Shown here one piece after another: positions 31,307-39,101 of a stretch of DNA of 40,909 nt; within the stretch, counting starts at the first letter, position 1; every line of letters starts with the position of its first letter. A program made the position numbers and the translations under genes. The notes below the pieces were generated by a model. That model was not told the DNA's origin and made no database searches. It saw only the letters and a list, made by a program, of their open reading frames with translations. Origin of the DNA: Planctomycetaceae bacterium (GTDB lineage Bacteria; Planctomycetota; Planctomycetia; Planctomycetales; Planctomycetaceae); assembly GCA_020426515.1 (NCBI GenBank), contig JAGQPW010000039.1:1-40909 (forward strand), read 5' to 3'.

Positions 31307-33496
31307 TCACCTTGATGACGCGTTGAGCAGGCGGAGGCCGTTGAAGATCACCAGCAGCGACGCTCCCATGTCCGCAGCGATGGCAGCCCATAGCGATGCA
31401 GTGCCCGCAAACGTCAATGCCACGAAGAGCAGTTTGATCGCCAGCGAGAACGCGATGTTCTGTCGAATAATGGCCAGCGTTCTCCGCGAATGCTGCACCA
31501 GCCAGGGAAGCCGGGACAGGTCGTCGGTCATCAGAGCGATGTCGGCCGTTTCGATCGCCGCATCGGTTCCCGCCGCCCCCATCGCGATCCCGATGGTCGC
31601 CCGTGCCAAGGCCGGGGCGTCATTGACCCCATCTCCGATCATGGCCACGGCTTCGTATCTCGCGACAAGTTCTTCAATGGCCGAGATCTTGTCCTCCGGG
31701 AGAAGTTCCGCACGAACTTCATCGATGCCGATCCGCTCAGCGACCGCGTTCGCCGTCGGTGCATTGTCGCCAGTTAACATGATGAGGTGCTCGATTCCAC
31801 GTTCTCTCAGGGCCTGGAGCGTGTCACGGACCGTTGGCCGGACTTCATCTGTCAACGCAATGAATCCGCAGACGTGGCTGTCGTTGCCGACCACGACGAC
31901 CGAACGACCGGAACCGGCGAGTTCGTTCAGACGTTCATGCATTTCAGGCGTTTCCTGTTCGCGCTCTTCGAGATAGCGGTGCGAACCGAGCCAGAACAGC
32001 CGACCGTTGAAGTGACCGGAGACTCCTTTCCCTTGAATGATTTGCGCGTCATCTGCCGGAGACGGTGCGATGCCCAGGCCCTGCGCGTGACGGACGATGG
32101 CGCGAGCCAGTGGATGTTCACTGCGCAATTCCAATGCCAGCGCTCGTTCCAGGAGTTCCTGTTCGGTGTGTCCAGACAAAGGAACAACCTCGACCACGCT
32201 CGGCTTCCCCTCGGTCAATGTCCCGGTCTTGTCGAGGGCAATCGCCTTGAGTCGGGAAGGCGCTTCGACGAACACGCCCCCCTTGATGAGCACACCGTTT
32301 CGTGCAGCCGCAGCCAGAGATGCCACGATGCTCACTGGCGTTGAAATCACCAGCGCGCAGGGACAGGCGATGACCAGCAGCACCAACGCACTGTAGAACC
32401 ACCGTTCCCAAGGCTGCCCCAGCAGTAATGGTGGGAGAAAAAAAACGAGCAGCGCCAGCACCATCACAGCCGGAGTGTAGTAGCGGGCGAAACTTTCGAC
32501 CCATTGTTCGGACGGGGCTTTGCGGGAGTGTGCTTCCCCGACCATGCGGATTATGCCCGCCAGCGTGGTTTGACCAGCGGACTTTGTCGAGCGGACGACG
32601 ATCGCTCCATCGCCATTGATTGTACCCGCGAAGACGGTCGCTCCCGGCTCCTTGCTTACGGGGACGCTCTCTCCCGTGATGGGAGCCTGATTGACGTCGC
32701 TTCGGCCTTCGACCACCTCGCCGTCCAGAGGGATGCGCTCTCCCGGTTTGACGATAAAGGTTGCCCCCACGTCGACTTCGTCGGGTGACGTGGACGTTTC
32801 TTTGCCGTTATCGCCCCTCAGACGTACCGTAGGCGGAGTGAGGTCCAGTAGGGCCGCAACCGCTCGCCGGGCGCGTCCCACACTCCATGATTCAAGCAGC
32901 AGCGACACCGAGAATAAAAGCGCGACCGCGGCGGCCTCGAACCATTCTCCAATGCGCATTGCTCCCAGGACTGCGACGAGCATGAGTAGATTCATGTCCG
33001 GCCGCAGACGCGAAAGAGCGTGCCATGCTTTCGGAGCCACATACCAGCCCCCGGCAATGACCGCCACGAGATACAGCAGTCTTGCCGTCCAGGGGACAGT
33101 GCTCTCCACAATCCCCAGTCCCGCCTGCAGGCTGCCGACGCTGGCGGCATGAGTAAGGATCGCTGCAACAATGGCGAGTCCGCTGATCGATGTCGTCAGC
33201 AACCGACCGGAAAGAAGCTGCCCAGCGACGACTTCGCCATTCGAAGCTTCATCGTCCTGCCACACATCGGCGCGCATGCCGGTCCGCGCGACGGCCGCGA
33301 GGATTTCGTTTGCGTTAGCCTTCACTGCGGATGGCAGGACTGTCATTCGACTACGAAGCACGTCAAATGTGAGGTATTCCACACCGCCTACGACCGGTCC
33401 CACTTCATTCTTCAGAACGGTGACCTCTTCAGCGCAGTCCATTCCATGTATGCGAAATTGGCGACTTCGCACAGTCTCTTGATGAGGTATCGTCAT
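31307..33496 (-). CDS. Heavy-metal P1B-type ATPase (CadA/ZntA-like)
   Basis: About 729 residues from the ATG at 33496 (GGAGACCTC upstream). An N-terminal metal-binding domain has FRIHGMDCAEE. Core motifs are all present: TGES in the actuator (NQAPITGESVPVSKE), CPC in the membrane (VIACPCALVISTPVSI), DKTGTLTEG with the phosphorylated Asp, a HP near SEHPLARAI, and MIGDGVNDAPALA. The final membrane stretch has AADMGASLLVIFNGLRLL, whose Asp is typical of Zn/Cd/Pb exporters. GMDCAEE is likewise the form seen in CadA/ZntA rather than CopA. It exports divalent metal from the cytoplasm, complementing RND pumps that act on the periplasm. Confidence 0.93.
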   Translation of the reverse strand: MTIPHQETVRSRQFRIHGMDCAEEVTVLKNEVGPVVGGVEYLTFDVLRSRMTVLPSAVKANANEILAAVARTGMRADVWQDDEASNGEVVAGQLLSGRLLTTSISGLAIVAAILTHAASVGSLQAGLGIVESTVPWTARLLYLVAVIAGGWYVAPKAWHALSRLRPDMNLLMLVAVLGAMRIGEWFEAAAVALLFSVSLLLESWSVGRARRAVAALLDLTPPTVRLRGDNGKETSTSPDEVDVGATFIVKPGERIPLDGEVVEGRSDVNQAPITGESVPVSKEPGATVFAGTINGDGAIVVRSTKSAGQTTLAGIIRMVGEAHSRKAPSEQWVESFARYYTPAVMVLALLVFFLPPLLLGQPWERWFYSALVLLVIACPCALVISTPVSIVASLAAAARNGVLIKGGVFVEAPSRLKAIALDKTGTLTEGKPSVVEVVPLSGHTEQELLERALALELRSEHPLARAIVRHAQGLGIAPSPADDAQIIQGKGVSGHFNGRLFWLGSHRYLEEREQETPEMHERLNELAGSGRSVVVVGNDSHVCGFIALTDEVRPTVRDTLQALRERGIEHLIMLTGDNAPTANAVAERIGIDEVRAELLPEDKISAIEELVARYEAVAMIGDGVNDAPALARATIGIAMGAAGTDAAIETADIALMTDDLSRLPWLVQHSRRTLAIIRQNIAFSLAIKLLFVALTFAGTASLWAAIAADMGASLLVIFNGLRLLNASSR

Positions 33497-33573
33497 GAGG
33501 TCTCCATTCGCAGAATCAGTAGGTGATGATTCCACAAGATCGGTTCATTCTACTGTTGGACGTGGAAACTCTC

Positions 33574-34137
33574 TCACGCGCTTTCATTGAGTGTCGCTTT
33601 GATTGTGCCGGCAGACGTCGGAACGAGACCGTTCCGTTCATCGCATACGCACCGCTGCTCCGTAATTCGCGAAGGGAATGCACGGCCACGTCCGAAAGAT
33701 TTCACCGCGGTCATCAGGCGGTCCGAAAGCTGGTGCAGGCTTCCATCGTAGGGTTGAATTCGTTCAATTCCCGACAGCTGCGCCCAACGATACTCCCGAG
33801 ACGATGGTTTTACCCAATAGAGCCAGATGCTCGCATGTGGATTGAGCATTCGCAGCTTCGCTGACGTGAGCCAGATGCTGGATTGGGGCAACCTAGGATT
33901 GGCGAGCGTCAAATGGACAGGGATACGAGTGTGAACGCGAAACACCTCTTCCGGATGAGCCGCGCGGTATGTTCCGACGCCAATCTGGCCCAGATCGTAC
34001 TGTAAGCGTGAAAACACTTCGTCACGAGGCTCAATCAGAAGCACGTTGAAATTCGGGAAGATTGCCGCTCCATATGGACTATCAAATTCGCTGGTCCAAG
34101 GATTGTCGTTGAATGATACGGTGGTCTTGATCGCCAT
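33574..34137 (-). CDS. Hypothetical protein, possibly receiver-like N-terminus (187 aa)
   Basis: The product opens MAIKTTVSFNDNPWTSEFDS; residues about 25-65 (FPNFNVLLIEPRDEVFSRLQ, YDLGQIGVGTYRAAHPEEVF) resemble the first strand and helix of a response-regulator receiver, with one acidic residue (Glu/Asp) after the strand. The remainder does not continue the receiver fold clearly. No DNA-binding motif, signal peptide or membrane helix is seen. It sits upstream of the P-type ATPase gene on the same strand. Confidence 0.55.
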   Translation of the reverse strand: MAIKTTVSFNDNPWTSEFDSPYGAAIFPNFNVLLIEPRDEVFSRLQYDLGQIGVGTYRAAHPEEVFRVHTRIPVHLTLANPRLPQSSIWLTSAKLRMLNPHASIWLYWVKPSSREYRWAQLSGIERIQPYDGSLHQLSDRLMTAVKSFGRGRAFPSRITEQRCVCDERNGLVPTSAGTIKATLNESA

Positions 34138-34220
34138 AGCTGTTTCTCATGCCTGCTGCTGGGTACTTCACTTACGTCAACGAGTCGTTGCCGGGACGCA
34201 CGAATTCCGTTGACGTCGTG

Positions 34221-34598
34221 TTACAGCAATAGCGTGGAGAGGATGACGCATCGTTCAAGGGCAGAGCCAATGACTGCGGGACCTATTTTGACTGCAGAAT
34301 TGTGATCGGCTGGTGAGAAACAAGCAGGACTGTAAAGCACTGAACTGGGCTGGAACGTCAAACGTTCGGCATGGACGAGACGAACAGGCGCGATACGAAC
34401 GCAAGAAGAGTCGGCCTGCGGTGGACCACAGCATGGGCACGCACAGATGTAGCCGGACTCACAACAGGCATGGCAGCGGCAGAGCCCATGTTCGTCTCGG
34501 CATTGAGACGAACAAGACTCACAACAACCACCAGGATTGCCGACAGCCAAGCAGGCCAGCCAGAAAGCCAAGAAGCATATTGTAAGTGATCGGATCAT
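34221..34598 (-). CDS. Cys-rich exported small protein
   Basis: 125 residues from the ATG at 34598. A signal helix (SLTICFLAFWLACLAVG) precedes GGCCESCSSQCRDEHGLCRC and HACCESGYICACPCCGPPQA, a segment with about 15 Cys in 40 residues. The C-terminal half is less constrained. Dense Cys pairs suggest soft-metal binding (like metallothionein) in an exported protein. No named family. It follows the lipoprotein gene at 34703 in the island. Confidence 0.62.
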   Translation of the reverse strand: MIRSLTICFLAFWLACLAVGNPGGCCESCSSQCRDEHGLCRCHACCESGYICACPCCGPPQADSSCVRIAPVRLVHAERLTFQPSSVLYSPACFSPADHNSAVKIGPAVIGSALERCVILSTLLL

Positions 34599-34702
34599 TG
34601 GTACGCCCCCGCAGAGTTCCACCGCCGCCTGGCCGGTCCGTCTCCATCAACCATTGTCATCCGGTTCCATGTGTCACAAACGTTTGACAGTGATCACGGT
34701 TC

Positions 34703-35251
34703 TCAATGAGCGTGGTCATGCCCTTCGTGGTCGTGATCGTGTTCAATTTTTCCGGTGTACTGCTTGCCGTTGATCGTGATGACCAGCTTGGCAACGACAC
34801 CATCGGCGTCGAGATCCTCGGTCAAGTGTTCGTCCTTGAGACTAAACCGCGACGACGTCCCATTTGGGTCACCGGCATCGGGAGTTGCGGGGAGTTTGAA
34901 CTGCTCTGCTTCTCCCTCATGCGTCATGTTGATCACCACTTCCGTCGCGTCGATCGGGACGGCCTTGGTCGCAGCGCTGTCGAGCACATAGATGGTAACT
35001 TCACCGCCGTCACCATGCACGATCTCGGCGTGGTACTCTTCATTGCCCAGTTCCACCAGATCTCCGTGATGTGGTCCCTCTGAAGGGTGTGCATGGGCGT
35101 GGTCATCACCTGCAGGAGGCGGAGTTGTCACAGTCCCGTTGCCACCGGTGTTGGATGTGTCGCCGCACCCCGACAGAATCAGGGCACTCGTCACAAGCAC
35201 TGCCGTTGCGCACGCAAAGTGGGGACGTGAAGTCAGCTTAAAGGGGGGCAT
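34703..35251 (-). CDS. His-rich lipoprotein (182 aa)
   Basis: The ATG at 35251 has AAAGGA six bases upstream. The signal helix ends in a lipobox (LILSGCGD). A His-rich head follows (DDHAHAHPSEGPHHGDLVEL), then a strand-rich body (EYHAEIVHGDGGEVTIYVLD, ATEVVINMTHEGEAEQFKL) and a His tail (IEHDHDHEGHDHAH). Both ends can bind metal, so it is probably a periplasmic metal buffer or chaperone. It comes directly after the ABC ATPase gene on this strand. Confidence 0.78.
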   Translation of the reverse strand: MPPFKLTSRPHFACATAVLVTSALILSGCGDTSNTGGNGTVTTPPPAGDDHAHAHPSEGPHHGDLVELGNEEYHAEIVHGDGGEVTIYVLDSAATKAVPIDATEVVINMTHEGEAEQFKLPATPDAGDPNGTSSRFSLKDEHLTEDLDADGVVAKLVITINGKQYTGKIEHDHDHEGHDHAH

Positions 35252-35321
35252 TGCAGTTCCTTTCAAAGGGGGGGTGAGTTGACGACCGCGGCAAAACGGT
35301 CAATCCTGATTACGTTGCGGT

Positions 35322-36032
35322 TCAGGCGGACAGACGCTGAGGTGACTGGTCGGCCTGCAAGTCTGTGTCGGCCTCGGTGAGTTCACCCGCCCGCAGTGTC
35401 AGCGAGCGAGTTGCCCGATTCGCTGCGACGGGGTCATGCGTCACCATGATGATCGTGCGGCCTTCCTGATGAGCCGCGTCGAACGCGTCGAGTACGACTT
35501 CGCGGCTTTCCGGGTCGAGATTGCCGGTCGGTTCGTCAGCAAGAATGATCTTGGGATCGTTCACCAGCGTACGGGCCAGGGCCACGCGCTGCTGCTGGCC
35601 GACACTCATTTCCGACGGGCGATGATGCAATCGATCAGCGAGCCCGAAGCGGCTCAGCATCTCCGACGCGCGCCGCTCCTGATCAGCCGCCGCCTGGCCC
35701 AGAAGGCAGAGCGGAATCTGCACGTTCTGCAGAGCCGTCAAGTAGGGGACGAGATTGAATGTCTGAAAGACGAATCCCAGCTGTTGGCTGCGATGTTCAG
35801 ATCGAGCAGATGTTGGCAGGTCGTAGACAGATGTCTCACCCAGCCAGACCTTGCCCGTCGTGGGCGAAAGCATCCCACCCAGCAGCGAGAGCAAAGTGGT
35901 CTTGCCACTGCCGCTGGGGCCGATGATTGCCACGTACTCGCCAGTCAAGATCGTGAGTTGCTCGCAACGGAGCGCGGTAATGGTCTCGCCACGGCGAGAA
36001 TAGTGTTTAGTGACGTTTTCCAATTTAATCAT
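35322..36032 (-). CDS. ABC transporter ATP-binding protein (LolD/MacB-like)
   Basis: 236 residues; the ATG at 36032 has AGGAGG seven bases upstream. Walker A is GPSGSGKT (38-45), the Q-loop is [20 protein letters not shown], and Walker B is [16 protein letters not shown]. The H-loop is MVTHDP. The signature reads [14 protein letters not shown] instead of LSGGQ, a mild deviation that still keeps the GQQQR core. This subfamily works with FtsX-type permeases in lipoprotein release or MacB-like export. Its gene starts two bases before the permease stop, so it and the adjacent permease form one transporter. Confidence 0.92.
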   Translation of the reverse strand: MIKLENVTKHYSRRGETITALRCEQLTILTGEYVAIIGPSGSGKTTLLSLLGGMLSPTTGKVWLGETSVYDLPTSARSEHRSQQLGFVFQTFNLVPYLTALQNVQIPLCLLGQAAADQERRASEMLSRFGLADRLHHRPSEMSVGQQQRVALARTLVNDPKIILADEPTGNLDPESREVVLDAFDAAHQEGRTIIMVTHDPVAANRATRSLTLRAGELTEADTDLQADQSPQRLSA

Positions 36033-36034
36033 AA

Positions 36035-37258
36035 TCAGACCTCCTGAAAGCAAAGACAAGGATCGAGAGCGGCAGCTTGTCGTGCAGGCCACCAGGCGGA
36101 GAGAATGGCCAGGCTGGTGGCCATGACGACCGCTAACAGCGACGTCACTGGCAGGGCTGACACCGTCACCCCGGCCCAGGCCGGCCCCGCCAGAACAGCG
36201 GTCGTCAGGCCGACAATGCAGCCGAGCGTTCCAGCCGATAAACCGAGAATCAGCGCCTTTCCCAAGAACAACCGTTGCACAAATTGGGGTGTCGCTCCCA
36301 GCGCCATGAGTGTGCCGATTTCACGTCTGCGCTCTCGGACATTTGCAGCAATGGCTCCGGCCAGGCTGGTTCCGCCAACAACGACGAGCACTACCAGTAC
36401 AAACCAGGATGTATTGGCCATCAGTCGATTGACGCCGACCTGAGTTTGTACCACCTGCGAAATCGTCACGACTTTGCTGTTCGGCAGCAGTTTTCGCAAT
36501 TGAGGAACCAGATCGCCTGCGGCATCTTCACAGCAGCCGATCACTTCAATGGCGTTGCACACCGGTCCACTGCCGGATGCATCTTGCACGGTATGCAAGT
36601 GGGCGAAGGCTCGGGAATCATCGACTGTCCCGGTCGTTGGCAGGACACCGAGAATCGTGAACGACTGCCCCATCAACTCTACCGTATCCCCAGCGGAGAA
36701 TGCGGACCGTTCAGCGATGTCAGCCCCCAACACCAGTTCATTGGCCTTCAAGTTCTGAATCGCTCGATGCGTGACGAGTGAATCGGGACTTTCCAGGTCC
36801 GCCGTGCCGAGCTTCGCTTTCGTGCAACCCTCGTGTGCCTTGGGGGTCGTAAACAGCGTCGTCGTTTGCCAAGCGGTTTGGGCTTCGAGCTCCGACTGCG
36901 GCAAGATGCCTGTCAATGTGACATCAAGTCCTCCCAGATTTGCTGGCACGTTCAGGCGTGGAGAGACCTGTTCGACACCGGTCAATCCGGCGAGATAGAT
37001 CTCGGAAACGTGCTCTTCGGGTATCGTGCCACCGTTCTTGTCGGCCGCATAGTAGTCCTGAAGCGTTGCCTCGGGTGGCAACACCAGGATGTTGGCGCCG
37101 AGGTGGGACAATTGTTGAGAGATCTCCTGTTCCGAATAGACAGTAATGTGCCGAATCGCGACCAGTGCGGCAACCCCCAACAGAATCGCGAGACTGTTCG
37201 AGAGGACTGCCCAAGGGCGGGATCGAAGCTCATACCAGATAATCGATCGTAGCGTCAT
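36035..37258 (-). CDS. FtsX-type ABC permease (MacB-like)
   Basis: 407 residues from the ATG at 37258 (GGAGAACATCAGC upstream). The first helix is SLAILLGVAALVAIRHITVY after MTLRSIIWYELRSRPWAVLS. A periplasmic domain follows (LSHLGANILVLPPEATLQDY), then three helices near the C-terminus (WFVLVVLVVVGGTSLAGAIA; REIGTLMALGATPQFVQRLF; LLAVVMATSLAILSAWWPA). The REIGTLxALGA segment is the FtsX/MacB coupling motif. The periplasmic part has several Cys (CNAIEVIGCCEDA). Substrate unknown; the neighbours suggest metal-stress or lipoprotein handling. Confidence 0.88.
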   Translation of the reverse strand: MTLRSIIWYELRSRPWAVLSNSLAILLGVAALVAIRHITVYSEQEISQQLSHLGANILVLPPEATLQDYYAADKNGGTIPEEHVSEIYLAGLTGVEQVSPRLNVPANLGGLDVTLTGILPQSELEAQTAWQTTTLFTTPKAHEGCTKAKLGTADLESPDSLVTHRAIQNLKANELVLGADIAERSAFSAGDTVELMGQSFTILGVLPTTGTVDDSRAFAHLHTVQDASGSGPVCNAIEVIGCCEDAAGDLVPQLRKLLPNSKVVTISQVVQTQVGVNRLMANTSWFVLVVLVVVGGTSLAGAIAANVRERRREIGTLMALGATPQFVQRLFLGKALILGLSAGTLGCIVGLTTAVLAGPAWAGVTVSALPVTSLLAVVMATSLAILSAWWPARQAAALDPCLCFQEV

Positions 37259-37296
37259 GCTGATGTTCTCCGTTGGCGTTGATGTCTGGTGATCGA

Positions 37297-38079
37297 CTAC
37301 CGAGGGCTGGTTGTCGGGCGAGTTGTCTGCGGAGCATGTCCGTGCTTGCAATTGGGATCGTCGCAACACTGGCCCGCCTTGTGGATGGACGCAGCAATCT
37401 GCGGCGCTGAAGACTCGGCAGTGAAGTGCCCAACGAGTACGCCGGGCGGCGCGATCAGCACCGCGTGTGGACCGTTGACCTGCTGAGGGTCAAGTTGCAT
37501 TTGCTGATAGAACCGGGCTTCGGCGGGATCGTTCAGTCGCATGCCCACGAGCGAGATGCGATCCTTAAACTGCGGCAGTTGTTGGACGGCCTGAACTCCC
37601 TGTGGAACTTCCACCTTGTCTGTACGCGTGAGGCAGACGAAGACCAGCTTTTTATCTTGCAGTTCCTTCATACACCGCATCATCGTCGGTGGAACGATCG
37701 CTGCGGTGATCTGCTCACCACTAATCGCCCTCGGAAACAGTCCGGTTACCGCTCCATTTGGTGCGACAACGACTGCCATCGGCATTGGGGCACGAGAGAT
37801 GCCGAACTTCTCGACCATCGCTCGCTCAGTTGGATCATCAACACGCGCAGTGGTAACGAGCGCCTTCTCTGAATGGTTCGCGATTCCATCCTGAGTCTGC
37901 TGATACAGGGTGCGGGTTCCTGCTCCACTGTCGCGGTGAAACACGATGAAGGTGAATTTCCCCGCCTGCGATGCATTGTCGAGGGTTGCCTGCAACGTGC
38001 TGACAGAGCCAGGTTGCTGCGCGTTGAGCGAGAAACACATCCCCAACACGAACATCGGGATCAAAGTAGAAGTTTTCAT
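37297..38079 (-). CDS. Exported thioredoxin-like protein (260 aa)
   Basis: The ATG at 38079 has GGAGATCGTC upstream. Signal peptide MKTSTLIPMFVLGMCFSLNA is followed by GKFTFIVFHRDSGAGTRTLY and RVDDPTERAMVEKFGISRAP, with MPMAVVVAPNGAVTGLFPRA, a thioredoxin-like fold without CxxC. A second, similar half follows (KKLVFVCLTRTDKVEVPQGV, RLNDPAEARFYQQMQLDPQQ, GPHAVLIAPPGVLVGHF), so the protein seems to be a tandem of two Trx-like domains. The tail has CCDDPNCKHGHA, a Cys/His metal site. It is 38 bases before the permease start. Confidence 0.75.
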   Translation of the reverse strand: MKTSTLIPMFVLGMCFSLNAQQPGSVSTLQATLDNASQAGKFTFIVFHRDSGAGTRTLYQQTQDGIANHSEKALVTTARVDDPTERAMVEKFGISRAPMPMAVVVAPNGAVTGLFPRAISGEQITAAIVPPTMMRCMKELQDKKLVFVCLTRTDKVEVPQGVQAVQQLPQFKDRISLVGMRLNDPAEARFYQQMQLDPQQVNGPHAVLIAPPGVLVGHFTAESSAPQIAASIHKAGQCCDDPNCKHGHAPQTTRPTTSPR

Positions 38080-38196
38080 GACGATCTCCATTTCCGTGGT
38101 CAATGTTTGCCCGGTCTCTTCAAGCGTTGGAGAATCCGGGCAGAATTCAACCGGCATCCGTACCGGTCGACGTGTCGTTGGTCAAATCATTTCACT

Positions 38197-38931
38197 TCAG
38201 CGAATTGGCTGTAACCGGCCGTTTGGCACAGGAGAGTGATCCTCTTCATCTTCATGACGGGCTTCGAAGCCGAGCTTTTTCAGCCATACGGCCAGGCTTT
38301 CCGCTTCTGCGTGACTGCCACATTCCACGTGACGCCAATCCGGACAACGGAAACGGACATCGGCATGTCCGCCATGTGTTTCTTCACGAACCTGGCAACC
38401 CAGCGCCTTACAGATGACGACCAAATCCTGAACTGAGGCAATGTTGCCATCGTCATGACTGGTCATCCACTGTGGCGCGCGAAACACCACAATTTCACCG
38501 GAGTCATGGTGGTGAGCGTGACCATCCCCAGCGCTGTGTTCCTCGTGCAGGTGCCCCGAAATTCCATGGCCGTGGTCGTGATCACCATGTTCGGCACCAT
38601 CGCCGTGAAGGGTCTGAAAACCTGACTTTTTGAGCCAACCCTCCCACTGATGAACCAGTTCGTCACTTGCAACGGTAAGCAGAGTCCAACGTGGCTGAGC
38701 GTAGGTGATGTCCAGATGACCCGCATGGTCTTCGAGTTGCGGCGTAACGCCGAGTGTCCGTAATGCCTGAGCATGGGCCTGAGCTTTGCCGCGATCGTCA
38801 AACTCAAGAGTCTTTGGTTGAGTTGTTCGAAAAGCAATAAAGTACTGTGGAAGCGGTTCCTGGCCCCAGGACTGTTGCGACATCGCTCCCATTGAAACGA
38901 TAAGACTTAGCAGGATTGAAAGATTCTTCAT
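38197..38931 (-). CDS. Exported protein with two similar domains joined by a His-rich linker
   Basis: 244 residues; GAGGAGA lies before the ATG at 38931. Signal peptide MKNLSILLSLIVSMGAMSQQ. Residues about 46-111 and 166-229 look like copies: LRTLG versus CKALG, EDHAGHLDI versus ETHGGHADV, QPRW versus CPDW, WEGWLKKSGF versus LAVWLKKLGF, then LHGD and RHED. Between them is GDHDHGHGISGHLHEEHSAG and more His. No catalytic motif. A metal-binding exported scaffold or buffer fits its place right after the second RND pump. The family is not recognised. Confidence 0.7.
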   Translation of the reverse strand: MKNLSILLSLIVSMGAMSQQSWGQEPLPQYFIAFRTTQPKTLEFDDRGKAQAHAQALRTLGVTPQLEDHAGHLDITYAQPRWTLLTVASDELVHQWEGWLKKSGFQTLHGDGAEHGDHDHGHGISGHLHEEHSAGDGHAHHHDSGEIVVFRAPQWMTSHDDGNIASVQDLVVICKALGCQVREETHGGHADVRFRCPDWRHVECGSHAEAESLAVWLKKLGFEARHEDEEDHSPVPNGRLQPIR

Positions 38932-39101
38932 GGTCGTTCTCCTCGAACGTGTGCCAGTTCTGGCGACTTTGTTGTCAGCTTTGCCGTCCTGGGCTGGATT
39001 CATTGTCAAAATGACATTGATCTCCGCGTGCGGTCGACGCGACCGGCTAATGATGTCCCTTCCTGACGAATGCCAGGGTGTACATCGACGTCATTGTGTG
39101 C

